From Pseudomonadota bacterium (lineage in GTDB: Bacteria; Pseudomonadota; Gammaproteobacteria; Steroidobacterales; Steroidobacteraceae), in the NCBI GenBank assembly GCA_023417315.1, contig JAEZFW010000049.1, positions 62,001-126,000 of the forward strand: 64,000 nucleotides of DNA, in the 5' to 3' direction. Shown one piece after another: positions 44,616 to 53,602 of this stretch. The notes beneath the pieces were generated by a model. The model was not told the origin of the DNA and searched no databases. It was given only the letters and a program-made list of their open reading frames with translations. Made by a program: the position numbers and the translations under genes. Within the stretch, counting starts at the first letter, position 1; each line of letters begins with the position of its first letter.

Positions 44616-45746
44616 GTGGAAATCTTGTTCTGGATCTGCGTGGTGCTGGTCGTGTATCCGTACGCGATCTATCCCGCGGTCTTGGTTCTTTGCAACCGAC
44701 TGTTGAGGCGCAGAGCTCACCGAGTGAGCGGCGAGTTCGTTCCAACGATCTCGATCATTCTGCCCGTTCACAACGAAGCGACGCGCGTCGCACGTAAGAT
44801 CGAGAACATTCTGGAGCTCGACTATCCGCGCGCTAAGCTGCAAGTCCTCGTGATTGGGGACGGCTGCACGGACGACTCTCTCGAGCGTGCCGCGGAGGCT
44901 GGGCGGGACGTGGTGGTGACTGTGCCGCTCGCTGCTCGAGGGGGCAAAGCAGCCGCACTGAATGCTGGGCTCGAGCGCGCAAGCGGCGAGATCATCGTTT
45001 TTACCGACGCCGGCATCATTCTCGAGCATCAGTCGCTGCGCGCGCTCGTCGAGCACTTCGAAGATTCGCAAGTGGGTTGCGTCTCCGGTGAGGACTACAT
45101 CGAAGGCGCGGAAACAGAAGGACTATACGGGCGCTTGGAGCTGTTGCTGCGGCGCGAGGAGGCGCTTCTGCATTCGATCGCTGGAGCGAGCGGCTGCTTC
45201 TATGCGCAGCGGCGCGAGTTGTGCGAACCATTCCGCGCCGGTATGGCTCCGGATTTCTTGTCTGTCCTGAACACCGTGCGTAAAGGCAAGCGAGCGCTCG
45301 CCGAGCCCCGAGCGCGAGGATCCATGACGGCAACATCGAGTCAGCGAGCCGAGTTCACGCGCAAGGTTCGCACGTTCCTGCGTGGTATCACCGCATTGTT
45401 CGGCAACGTGAGTCTGCTGAACCCGTTTCGTTATCCCGCCTTCAGCTTCATTCTGCTGTCGCACAAACTAGCGCGATGGCTTGCTCCCATGCCGATGATC
45501 GGGTGTCTCGTCACAAGCTTCATGCTGCGCCAGGACCCGCTTTATTTCGGTCTGTTCATCGTACAGATCGTGCTCTATGGCATGTCGATCGTCGGAATGC
45601 TGTCACCTGCGCTTGCATCGCGGCTGAATCTCGTTCGACTCAGCACTTTCTTTGTGCTCGTGAACGCGGCGGCCCTAAAGGCACTCGGCCTATGGATGGC
45701 GGGACAACGCTTGGAAGTGTGGCAGCCGACGCAGAGGCCGAAATGA
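44616..45746 (+). CDS. Membrane glycosyltransferase, family 2 (cellulose-synthase-like topology)
   Basis: A 376-residue GT2 with one N-terminal helix (ILFWICVVLVVYPYAIYP) and three or four C-terminal helices from residue 270. The GT-A core has TISIILPVHNEATRVARK, VLVIGDGCTDDSLE and EIIVFTDAGIIL (DxD region), but the later QxxRW-type motif of processive synthases is not visible, only FTRKVRTFLRG. It probably adds one sugar to a lipid-linked intermediate at the membrane. GTG 44616 starts it; its stop overlaps the next gene. Confidence 0.85.
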   Translation: MEILFWICVVLVVYPYAIYPAVLVLCNRLLRRRAHRVSGEFVPTISIILPVHNEATRVARKIENILELDYPRAKLQVLVIGDGCTDDSLERAAEAGRDVVVTVPLAARGGKAAALNAGLERASGEIIVFTDAGIILEHQSLRALVEHFEDSQVGCVSGEDYIEGAETEGLYGRLELLLRREEALLHSIAGASGCFYAQRRELCEPFRAGMAPDFLSVLNTVRKGKRALAEPRARGSMTATSSQRAEFTRKVRTFLRGITALFGNVSLLNPFRYPAFSFILLSHKLARWLAPMPMIGCLVTSFMLRQDPLYFGLFIVQIVLYGMSIVGMLSPALASRLNLVRLSTFFVLVNAAALKALGLWMAGQRLEVWQPTQRPK

Positions 45747-46594
45747 AGACGCATGATGCACGCATAAAGGAGACGCCGTTCTTCTTCGAGCTTGGCGACG
45801 AGAAGCTGTTTGGTTTCTTGCACCAGCCCGCGACCTCGGCGATCGGTGCCATCGTCATGTGTCACGCGTTCGCCGAAGAGAAGCTCTGGTCACATCGCGT
45901 CTATGTAACGTTCGCGCGCGAGATGGCGTCGCAGGGTTACGGCGTCCTGCGCTTCGATATGCGAGGCGAGGGCGACAGCGCACGAGAATTCGAAGAGACC
46001 AGTGTCGAGACACGAGTAGAGGATACGTTGCGAGCGATCGATATCGCGCGCGAGAAGATCGGCCATCATCGAGTAGTGCTTGTGGGGCATCGGCTCGGCG
46101 GCAGCATTTCTGCTGGCGCGGCGGCGAGGGATCCAGGTCGTGTCGCCAGTGTCGTCGTCTGGGATCCAATCGTTGATGGTGCCGATTACTTCTCGACCTT
46201 GCTGCGTTCGAACATGGCGACGCAGATGGCGACCACAGGCAAGGTGACGCGCACGCGAGATGCACTCGTGGAATCGATCGTGCAAGGAGAGATCATCGTG
46301 GCCGACGGATATGGCTTAGGCGCGGCGCTTTACCGCGAGATGAGCGCGCTCCAATGGTCGACGCGCGCCGATTTCTTCCAGCGGCCGCTGCTGGTGCTCG
46401 AAGTCGCCAAAGTGAACCAAACCGAAGCCTCTAGGCACTTACAGGACATCGCGTCGGCACATCATCAGGTACGCATCGAACTCGCGAGTGAGCCACCGTT
46501 CTGGCGCGAAACTCGCCAGTTTCATCGCCGTGCCTCGAGCTTTACCGCACACACCCTTAGCTGGTTGCAGGCAACACAGGCAGTAGCAGCATGA
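45743..46594 (+). CDS. Exosortase A system-associated alpha/beta hydrolase 2-like
   Basis: A 283-residue alpha/beta-hydrolase fold: GAIVMCHAFAEEKLWSHR, YGVLRFDMRGEGDSARE, and the nucleophile elbow VLVGHRLGGSI. At the elbow the sequence is Gly115-His-Arg117-Leu-Gly, so the Ser of GxSxG is replaced by Arg. The acid and His sites are also unclear. The exosortase-associated hydrolase families have such non-serine elbows. It may bind or transfer rather than hydrolyse. Start ATG 45743 overlaps the glycosyltransferase stop. Confidence 0.78.
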   Translation: MKTHDARIKETPFFFELGDEKLFGFLHQPATSAIGAIVMCHAFAEEKLWSHRVYVTFAREMASQGYGVLRFDMRGEGDSAREFEETSVETRVEDTLRAIDIAREKIGHHRVVLVGHRLGGSISAGAAARDPGRVASVVVWDPIVDGADYFSTLLRSNMATQMATTGKVTRTRDALVESIVQGEIIVADGYGLGAALYREMSALQWSTRADFFQRPLLVLEVAKVNQTEASRHLQDIASAHHQVRIELASEPPFWRETRQFHRRASSFTAHTLSWLQATQAVAA

Positions 46595-47544
46595 CCGAGC
46601 ACATTGTCACGCTGCGCAACGCGGCCGGGCATGCGCTGCATTGCATTCTGCAGCTTCCCCCCGAGGGTGTTCCGCGCCGCGATCTCGCGTGTTTGCTCCT
46701 GTCTCCTGGAGTGAAGATGCGAGTTGCTCCGCATCGGTTGTATCGAAAGATCGCTCATGAGTTCCTCGACCGCGGCATTCCCGTGCTGCGCGTCGACTTT
46801 CACGGCCTCGGGGATTCGGAAGGAGAGTTGCCGGAAACCCAGCTTGATCAGCTGTACCGCCAAGTTCAACTTGGCCGGCACGTCCCGGATGTGCAAGCTG
46901 CGCTCGAATGGATGCGAAAGCATCATAAGATCTCGCGCTTCGTGGTCGGCGGTCTTTGCGGTGGAGCTCTCACCGGTCTGCTCGCGGCCGAGAAGGACGA
47001 GCGGATCGTCGGCTTGTATGCGCTGGGCATTCCAGTGATCCTGGACGCATCGGGCGCGCACGTGTCCGAAGTCATGACTCAAGGCCAGCTCGAGCGTATC
47101 CGCGGCATCTACCTGCGGAAAATCTTCGATGCGACTTCGTGGAGGCGATTCATCACTGCGCGCAGCGACTATCGGACTGTGTTTCGTGCGCTCGGAGCAG
47201 CGATCGGCCTGCGAGCGAAGGGCAAGCAGGCGGCGATTCACGCTGTGCCGCCGCCTGCGAAGCCTCTCGCGCCGAATCTAAATCCTCATTTCGTTCGGGC
47301 CGCGTTCCAGCTCCTGGGATCCGGTCGCCCAGCGCTGCTCGTCTTCAGCGGCGCGGACCGATTGCACTTCGAGTACGAGGAGAAGTTCGTTCAGCCCTGG
47401 TCGAGCCCGATCGCTCAGCATGCGCGGTTGCTGCGTGTGGAAATGATCCCTCAGGCCAATCACGTGTTGAGTGACCCTGCATGGATCGCTCAAGCGAGGA
47501 GCTGCACGGCCGACTGGCTGCACGCGCATTTCGGAGAAGCATGA
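46591..47544 (+). CDS. Exosortase A system-associated alpha/beta hydrolase 1-like
   Basis: A 317-residue alpha/beta-hydrolase with LACLLLSPGVKMRVAPHRLY, PVLRVDFHGLGDSEGE and the elbow FVVGGLCGGALTG. Here Cys123 stands where Ser is expected, so a cysteine nucleophile is possible. LLVFSGADRLHFEYEE and EMIPQANHVLSDP would carry the acid and His of the triad. Start ATG 46591 overlaps the previous stop. With the companion hydrolase it probably acts on the ACP-linked product or a glycan ester; this is inference. Confidence 0.8.
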   Translation: MTEHIVTLRNAAGHALHCILQLPPEGVPRRDLACLLLSPGVKMRVAPHRLYRKIAHEFLDRGIPVLRVDFHGLGDSEGELPETQLDQLYRQVQLGRHVPDVQAALEWMRKHHKISRFVVGGLCGGALTGLLAAEKDERIVGLYALGIPVILDASGAHVSEVMTQGQLERIRGIYLRKIFDATSWRRFITARSDYRTVFRALGAAIGLRAKGKQAAIHAVPPPAKPLAPNLNPHFVRAAFQLLGSGRPALLVFSGADRLHFEYEEKFVQPWSSPIAQHARLLRVEMIPQANHVLSDPAWIAQARSCTADWLHAHFGEA

Positions 47545-48692
47545 CGATGACGCGCCTCAGGTCACCCTCAGCGCCAATTCGTGTGCTACACCTGCGCGAT
47601 TCTCCCTGGGTCGATGGCCCAGGGCGTACGATCCTCGAGACTGGCGCTCATCTCGATCCCAAGCGGGTCGAGTTTCACATCGGTGCGCTGGTGCCGCCCC
47701 GAGAGAGTGTGCATCCTCTTGCCGAGGCCGCTCGCGCACGCAACCTCGACATCGTCGAGTTTCGGGACACGGGAGGCATCCCGCCGAGCTTGATCGATGA
47801 GATCGTCAAGATCATCGATATGTACGACATCAACGTACTGCATTCGAGCGAGTTCAGGAGTCGCTTGATTGCGCGCATCTGCACGATGCGCCGAAGGCGC
47901 GTACATCATGTGACGACTGCCCACGGGTGGGTTGCAAATACGCTCGGGCGAAAGCTTGCGCGATTCGCGGACAAGGCGCTGCTGCGCACGGCTGAACGTG
48001 TCATCCTGGTGTCGCATGCGATGCGACGTCTGGTGCCCGAGTGGTGGCTCCCTGTCGATCGCACGGTTGTGCTGCACAATGCGCTCGTTCTGCATAAGTA
48101 TGGCGCTGAGGTGCTCGCGCGCCCACGGCGTCCGGTCGACTCTCGGGCGGGCGTTACCTTGCTCAACGTGGGCCGGCTTTCGCTGGAGAAAGGGCAAGAC
48201 ATGCTGATCCGCGCCGTGCACCGACTGCTGCCGCGTTGGCCGGCGCTACGCCTGCGTATCGCGGGTATCGGGCCGCTGGAAGCGGAGCTGCGCAGCCTTG
48301 CGAAGCAACTGGGCATAGAATCGCGGGTCGAGTTCGTCGGCTATGTTGAGGATATGCCCACGCTCTACTACGACACGGATCTCGTGGTGCAGGCCTCGTA
48401 CACCGAAGGATTGCCGAACGTCGTACTGGAATCTGCGTTTCTGAAGGCACCGATCGTAGCCACGGCCGTCGGGGGCACCGATGAAGTCGTGCGCCATGGT
48501 GAGTCGGGCTGGCTGATTCGCGCCAACTTGGACGAGCTCACCGACGGAATCGAACGATTCTTGATGAACCCGGATGAGTTCGTCCGCATGGCCGAAAAAG
48601 CGCACGAGCATGTCATGGCGAACTTCTCGTTCGATGCGCGAACGCAACGTCTCACGGAGATGTACGAGGCGCTCTTAGGGATCAAAGCCTGA
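47541..48692 (+). CDS. Glycosyltransferase, family 4
   Basis: A 383-residue GT-B enzyme: N-terminal IRVLHLRDSPWVDGPGRTIL, then THTTAHGWVANTL-like acceptor region, and the C-terminal GT1/GT4 domain with LLNVGRLSLEKGQDMLIRAV and VVQASYTEGLPNVVLESAFL, where the conserved E-x7-E motif (EGLPNVVLE) binds the sugar nucleotide. ATG 47541 overlaps the hydrolase stop and its own stop overlaps the next start, making a tightly coupled operon. Retaining mechanism expected; sugar unknown. Confidence 0.9.
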   Translation: MTMTRLRSPSAPIRVLHLRDSPWVDGPGRTILETGAHLDPKRVEFHIGALVPPRESVHPLAEAARARNLDIVEFRDTGGIPPSLIDEIVKIIDMYDINVLHSSEFRSRLIARICTMRRRRVHHVTTAHGWVANTLGRKLARFADKALLRTAERVILVSHAMRRLVPEWWLPVDRTVVLHNALVLHKYGAEVLARPRRPVDSRAGVTLLNVGRLSLEKGQDMLIRAVHRLLPRWPALRLRIAGIGPLEAELRSLAKQLGIESRVEFVGYVEDMPTLYYDTDLVVQASYTEGLPNVVLESAFLKAPIVATAVGGTDEVVRHGESGWLIRANLDELTDGIERFLMNPDEFVRMAEKAHEHVMANFSFDARTQRLTEMYEALLGIKA

Positions 48693-50023
48693 TGCAAACG
48701 AAGTGGCGGAAGGCAGATCCCGAGGCGCAGACGCGCTTTCTATACTGGTGGCTGCTGCTCGCCATCGTCTTCGAGTACACGCGACCGGGCGTGCACTTCC
48801 CGCCGCTCGCGGCCGTGCCGCTTAACTCGACGATTCCGCTAACGCTGTTCGTGTTCACTTTCTTCGCGAAAGGATTGCGCCCATGGGGAGAGATCTTCAG
48901 AGATCCGATGGCGAAGTGGATCACGATCTTCATGGGTTTCGTGCTCGTCTCGATGCTGTGGGCCGAGAATCGTACCCGTACACTCGATACGTTTGAGAAA
49001 GCGCTCGGCTACTTCTTCATGTTCATCATGATCGTACGGATCGTGACGACGGAGCAGCGCGTCAGAGGCGTGTTCTTCACGCTGATCCTCTGCCATTTCT
49101 TCTTGTTGATGATGAACACGCAGGTGGTGCTGGACCCAAGCGTACGCCACTACCTGCGCGGCGCGCCGTTCATGGGTGACGGGAATGACTATGCGCTCTC
49201 CGTGTGTCTATTGGTCCCGTTCGCGATTCAGGTGTCGCTTACGGCGAAAACGAAGCTCCGGCAGATCATGTGCTGGTCGATGTTCCTGCTGCTCATTCTC
49301 GCAATCGTGGGCACGCAATCGCGTGGAGCGACGCTCGGCATCGGTGCCGTATTCGGATACTTATGGCTACAGAGCTCCCGCAAGGGCGTGACGATGGTCG
49401 CGATCGGGATCGTCGCGTTCATTGCGGTCTTGTTCGCTCCCGACGTGTACTTTCAGCGGATGAGCACGATCGCGGAGTATGAGCAGGAGAGCTCGGCGCA
49501 ATCCCGCATCGAAGCGTGGAAGGCGGGCACTCGCATGGCTCTGGACAATCCGCTCGGGGTGGGCTCAGGAAATTTTCCGAACAACTTCCCGAAGTATCGC
49601 GGGCCAAACGCACCAGTGCGCTGGATGACTGCGCACTCAATGTATTTCCTAGTTCTGGGGGAGCTTGGTTTCTTAGGTCTGTTGCTCTGGCTCAAGCTCG
49701 TCATAGGCAACATACGAATGCAAACTCGAATGCGGAAGGCATTGCTCGCGCGTGAGGACCTCGCGCAGACATTGAGCTATAGGCAGAACCTCTACATGCT
49801 CAGCGCGTCCTTCGTGGGGCTGGCGGTCGCCGGCGCCTTTCTTTCGGTCACCTACTATCCGCATATCTTCGTGCTGAACGGGCTCGCGCTCGCCTATCGA
49901 GCGATCGTAGTGAACAGCACAGGCATCTCGCTCGTCACGCGCAAGGAGAAGACGCCTGGCAGGCTGCAACGAAGAGTTAAGCCAGCGGCGCCGAGCGCGG
50001 AGCCGAGCCCTGCCACGCGTTAG
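48692..50023 (+). CDS. O-antigen ligase/polymerase-like membrane protein
   Basis: A 443-residue protein with 10-12 helices and a large periplasmic loop (about residues 250-320). The loop segment AQSRIEAWKAGTRMALDNPLG followed by GVGSGNFPNNFPKY matches the Wzy_C/O-antigen ligase domain, including the conserved Arg and His-containing parts (MTAHSMYFLVLGELGFLG). It most resembles the putative exosortase-associated O-glycosylation ligase. The start overlaps the upstream stop. It may polymerise the XrtA polysaccharide or attach it to a protein; it ends the plus-strand block and meets the minus-strand genes 30 bp on. Confidence 0.85.
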   Translation: MQTKWRKADPEAQTRFLYWWLLLAIVFEYTRPGVHFPPLAAVPLNSTIPLTLFVFTFFAKGLRPWGEIFRDPMAKWITIFMGFVLVSMLWAENRTRTLDTFEKALGYFFMFIMIVRIVTTEQRVRGVFFTLILCHFFLLMMNTQVVLDPSVRHYLRGAPFMGDGNDYALSVCLLVPFAIQVSLTAKTKLRQIMCWSMFLLLILAIVGTQSRGATLGIGAVFGYLWLQSSRKGVTMVAIGIVAFIAVLFAPDVYFQRMSTIAEYEQESSAQSRIEAWKAGTRMALDNPLGVGSGNFPNNFPKYRGPNAPVRWMTAHSMYFLVLGELGFLGLLLWLKLVIGNIRMQTRMRKALLAREDLAQTLSYRQNLYMLSASFVGLAVAGAFLSVTYYPHIFVLNGLALAYRAIVVNSTGISLVTRKEKTPGRLQRRVKPAAPSAEPSPATR

Positions 50024-50053
50024 TCGCCGCTACGAACTCGCCTCGCTAAAGAC

Positions 50054-51244
50054 TTAAGTCTGCCCGCGCAGCCAACGCTTCGCTTGAAGCACGGCTGGAC
50101 CCATGTCGTCGCGACGCTCGAGTTCGAGTCGCGTCCGGCCATTCCAGAAGTTCAGAAAGCTCGCGAGCGAGCGTAGACGGCCTGGATGCGAGGGCGGAAG
50201 ATTCAAGCGCGCACGTGACTTGAAAAGGACGCCGATGAGCGAGTCCAGATCGCCGAGAAGCCAACGGGTGCGAACGCCTTCTTCGTACTTCGGAGGCAGG
50301 GACCTGCGGCCCTGCGACATCTCGATCAGCAGCGAAGGAAAGTCGACGCCCGCATCGATTGCGAGCTGCAGCGATCCCCAGAATCGGCCGTTGATCTCCA
50401 TCAAGCGAAGCGTGCCATCGCGCATGTCACGCTTGAACTCGACCATCGCTACACCGCGCCAATCGAGTGCGCGGAGCAGCTTGTGCGCATGCTCGACAGC
50501 AACTGGGTCGGCCTTCGTGCTCTCACACAAGACACTCACACCGCCTGAAGGGGGTTTCTCCCGAATTCGTCGGTGAGCAAACGTCGCGATCAGTCCCTGC
50601 TCGTCACAGCAGATGAAGACACCGACGCCTGGGCCTTCGATTCGCTCCTGCAACAAAATCGGGTAAACCTGCGGCGGAATAGCCTCTAGGTGAGCGGTAA
50701 AGGTCTCAGCGTCGGGTGCGTACCGCACCGTCGTCGACAACCACTTGGTCCCCGTCCAGACGCGCGAACGAGTGGCCTTGATCACAACGGGAAAACCGAT
50801 CTCACTCACTCGTGCGCGCGCTTCCTCGACGGACGCGCAGACCACTGTGCGCGGAATGGGAACACCCAGGCTCTGTGCCAGCGCGAGCACTCGCGATTTG
50901 TCCGCTGCGTCCGCGACGGCCTTTGCGCTCGGAAATGGCAGAGCCGCCGATGGAGGCAACTGATCTTGATGCGTCGTCAGCAACAGCGTTGTGATCTCCG
51001 TCATCGGCATGACCACGTTCACGTTGTGCTCGGATGCGAGCTTCGCGATGGCGGCGACGAAGCCTTGCGGATCTCGTCCGGGAGAAGGACATGGCAAGAA
51101 CGCACTACAGTACTTCGAGACCGAAGTGAGCGAGGGGTGGCGCTCACCAGCAACCATGACGAAATGTCCCTTACGGCCAAGCGCACGAACGGCTGCAAGG
51201 GCGGAGCGGTTGTCGCTATCCGTCACTAGAATTCGTAGTTGCAT
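50054..51244 (-). CDS. ATP-grasp domain protein
   Basis: A 396-residue protein of the carbamoyl-phosphate-synthase-like ATP-grasp type. N-terminal Rossmann-like start MQLRILVTDSDNRSALAAV, ATP-binding GFPVVIKATRSRVW, and the catalytic-domain end TLRLMEINGRFWGSLQLAID with the acidic Glu and Asn ligands. It would ligate a carboxylate to an amine or thiol using ATP. In polysaccharide loci such proteins often add amino acids to sugar acids. It is followed by the deacetylase gene upstream on the same strand, 3 bp apart. Confidence 0.85.
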   Translation of the reverse strand: MQLRILVTDSDNRSALAAVRALGRKGHFVMVAGERHPSLTSVSKYCSAFLPCPSPGRDPQGFVAAIAKLASEHNVNVVMPMTEITTLLLTTHQDQLPPSAALPFPSAKAVADAADKSRVLALAQSLGVPIPRTVVCASVEEARARVSEIGFPVVIKATRSRVWTGTKWLSTTVRYAPDAETFTAHLEAIPPQVYPILLQERIEGPGVGVFICCDEQGLIATFAHRRIREKPPSGGVSVLCESTKADPVAVEHAHKLLRALDWRGVAMVEFKRDMRDGTLRLMEINGRFWGSLQLAIDAGVDFPSLLIEMSQGRRSLPPKYEEGVRTRWLLGDLDSLIGVLFKSRARLNLPPSHPGRLRSLASFLNFWNGRTRLELERRDDMGPAVLQAKRWLRGQT

Positions 51245-51247
51245 TGA

Positions 51248-52282
51248 TTAGAACAAACCCGCGAGTGAGGCCACGAACATAGCATCGTTGGAGGTCGCGT
51301 ACTCGTGCACGTTGATGCGCCGAAGGGTTCGGGCATCGTCCCCGACCTTCACATAGCCGCGTTCCGTCGAGAACGCCAGCCGGTAGCCAGCCTGCTGCGT
51401 GAGCCTTGCTACGTCCGAGTCATAGTCGCCGTTCGGATAGGCAAGGTCGTTGGGTGTGATCCCAGTTTTCTCACGAATCGTTTCGCGTGACGTTTCGAGC
51501 TCTCGCTCGAGAGCGCTGGGATCGAGACGAACGAATGGCGTATGAGAGCAGCCGTGCGAGCCGATATACACAGGCGCCGTACGCGTGAGCTCTGTCACCT
51601 GCGCCCACGAAAGGAACCTGTCGGTGGGTGCCGGAAGCGCATCGCACCCTAAAGCGCCCAGATGTTGTTTGACCAACTCGATAATTTGAGCGATCTCTGC
51701 CGGTGTTTTCTTTTTCAAACGCGTGATGACTTCGCGAATGCCGGGGCGTACCGTCGCGTCGGAGAGCTCGAGTAATTGTGCTGCGTCCAAGGACTGCAGA
51801 AACTCGCGCGAGCGTTCGCCATTGCGACGCGCGAGAAACAGCAGATGCGAAAGATGCTCTTGCCAGAACGATCGGTTCGTGCCGATGTAGTCCGTCGCGA
51901 CGAACAACAGGGCGGGCACCTCATGGCGGGCAAGAATAGGGGCGGCGTACTCCAGGTTGTCCCACCATCCATCGTCGAACGTGACGAGGCAGGCGCGTGG
52001 GGGCAGCGGCATGGACCCGTCGAGGACCTTCGCTGCCTCATCGGGAGTGAGGACGCGAAATCGTCGTCGCAGGAGCTTCATGTGCCGTTCGAAGGTGTCC
52101 GGCGTGACGATGATTCCATCGGCCGAAAACGAGCCCGCCAGCACGGAACGCGGCAGAACCCGATGGTATGTTAAGACCACGAGTCGTCCTTTGAGTCGAC
52201 GGTCCAGCATCGTCCAGGAGATCCCGGACAGGTACAAAGTGCCGGCTGCGAGCCGCTTGATGAATGATTTGATTGCGCGCAC
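51248..52282 (-). CDS. Polysaccharide deacetylase (second)
   Basis: A NodB-fold protein, 344 residues from GTG 52282, with an N-terminal hydrophobic segment. Motif 1 is in CLVTFDDGWWDN (Asp-Asp), motif 2 in VYIGSHGCSHTPFV with the zinc histidines, and FSTERGYV near the C-terminus matches the last motif. A long form starting at ATG 52360 adds 26 residues; neither start has a strong ribosome site, so the choice is open. Differs from the XrtA-type deacetylase at 34592 and lies in a different operon. Confidence 0.82.
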   Translation of the reverse strand: MRAIKSFIKRLAAGTLYLSGISWTMLDRRLKGRLVVLTYHRVLPRSVLAGSFSADGIIVTPDTFERHMKLLRRRFRVLTPDEAAKVLDGSMPLPPRACLVTFDDGWWDNLEYAAPILARHEVPALLFVATDYIGTNRSFWQEHLSHLLFLARRNGERSREFLQSLDAAQLLELSDATVRPGIREVITRLKKKTPAEIAQIIELVKQHLGALGCDALPAPTDRFLSWAQVTELTRTAPVYIGSHGCSHTPFVRLDPSALERELETSRETIREKTGITPNDLAYPNGDYDSDVARLTQQAGYRLAFSTERGYVKVGDDARTLRRINVHEYATSNDAMFVASLAGLF

Positions 52283-52441
52283 GAGAACAGGGATCCGGCC
52301 TAGCCTAGGGGCGCAAGTTTGCCGACATCTCAGCGGTGCAGCAAATCGCTGCGATGGCATAGACTTGTCGACACGCCGGTTCGTCCAGTGAACATAAGCC
52401 CTATCGGCGCTCGCAACTCGTTGCGATACAAGCGAGACAGA

Positions 52442-53602
52442 ATGCAGAACTCGACAACAGAAGCCACCTCGGTTGCAGTAACCGCAGCAGGATCCACCAC
52501 GCGTGCTCATGGCACGAAGCACGCGCCTGGATCGAGGGTGCTGTTCTTGTTCCCTCATCCCATTGCCGATGAGGTTCAGAAGGTCGCGAAGGGAGAAAGT
52601 CCGACAGAGCGGCTGTACGGGGCACACGAGCTCGCAGCCCTTGGCTGGGACGTCCGCTACAGCGACTCGAGATTCTTTGGGAGCTTCGGTCGATTCCTGA
52701 AGTTCCTCCGCCAGTTCGGCGTGATAGGGGTGAGCTTCGGCACGATTGCAGATATCGCAAGGTCCGACGTCGTAGTGGTCAAGGACGATTTCTCTGCCGT
52801 TGCGGCCATCGTGACTCGGCTGCTCGGCCGCAAGCTAGTGTTTCTCGACTCCATGTTTGCGCCTCCGCAAAGGTGGTGGAAGACGGTCGGCACATGGATA
52901 TCTCTGCATCTTGCGCACGAAACGATCTGCTACTCCGAACATCAGAAGCAGGTCTGGAAGCAACGCTTCGGAACACTGGCCGAGCGCATCCGCGTTTTGC
53001 CTTACACAGTCGATGTGAGTTTCTATCGCAAGCTTGCGGCGGACGAATTGAATTTGAGCTCGCGACGCGTGTTGGCCGTGGGTCGTGACGTTGGGCGCGA
53101 CTATGCCTCGCTAGTCGAAGCCTTGCGCGGCACCGATCTCAAGTTGGATCTCATCACGCTCCCGTACTTGCTACGCGGCATCCCGCTCGACGGCAACGAT
53201 CAAGTTATCGTTCATCAGCGCCTGAGCTACGAAGCGCTATTCGATCTATACAAGCAAGCTGCGGTCGTCGTAATCCCCCTAAAGCCTGGCATTTCGTATC
53301 CATCAGGCATTCGTGCGTTGTTCGAAGCGATGATCCTGAAGCGCCCGTTCGTCGCGACCCGGAATGAAGTGCTGCTCGAATACATGGAAGACGGAGTGCA
53401 CGGATTCATGGTGCCTCCTAAGGACCCGGCTGCGTTGCGCGAGGCGATCCTCGCGTGCGTCGCTCGCGGCAAGGCGAACGAAGCTATGGTCGCGTCAGCG
53501 GCCGATCTGGTGCAGCGAGAGTATGATCAGGGAGTCTTTGCTCGGGCACTCGACGGCGTGTTGAGACGGCTGACCGGAAGATCGCCCGCAACTTCAGAGT
53601 GA
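52442..53602 (+). CDS. Glycosyltransferase, GT-B family 4-like
   Basis: A 386-residue protein read on the plus strand between minus-strand genes. A 35-residue Thr/Ala-rich N-terminus precedes the fold (VLFLFPHPIADEVQKVAKG). The C-terminal half shows RVLAVGRDVGRDYASLVEAL and VVIPLKPGISYPSGIRALFE, the GT4-like nucleotide-sugar region, with an atypical spacing of the glutamate pair (RALFEAMILKRPF). ATG 52442 is used because conserved sequence begins about 35 residues later. It overlaps the end of the convergent GT4 gene by 9 bp. Confidence 0.8.
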   Translation: MQNSTTEATSVAVTAAGSTTRAHGTKHAPGSRVLFLFPHPIADEVQKVAKGESPTERLYGAHELAALGWDVRYSDSRFFGSFGRFLKFLRQFGVIGVSFGTIADIARSDVVVVKDDFSAVAAIVTRLLGRKLVFLDSMFAPPQRWWKTVGTWISLHLAHETICYSEHQKQVWKQRFGTLAERIRVLPYTVDVSFYRKLAADELNLSSRRVLAVGRDVGRDYASLVEALRGTDLKLDLITLPYLLRGIPLDGNDQVIVHQRLSYEALFDLYKQAAVVVIPLKPGISYPSGIRALFEAMILKRPFVATRNEVLLEYMEDGVHGFMVPPKDPAALREAILACVARGKANEAMVASAADLVQREYDQGVFARALDGVLRRLTGRSPATSE

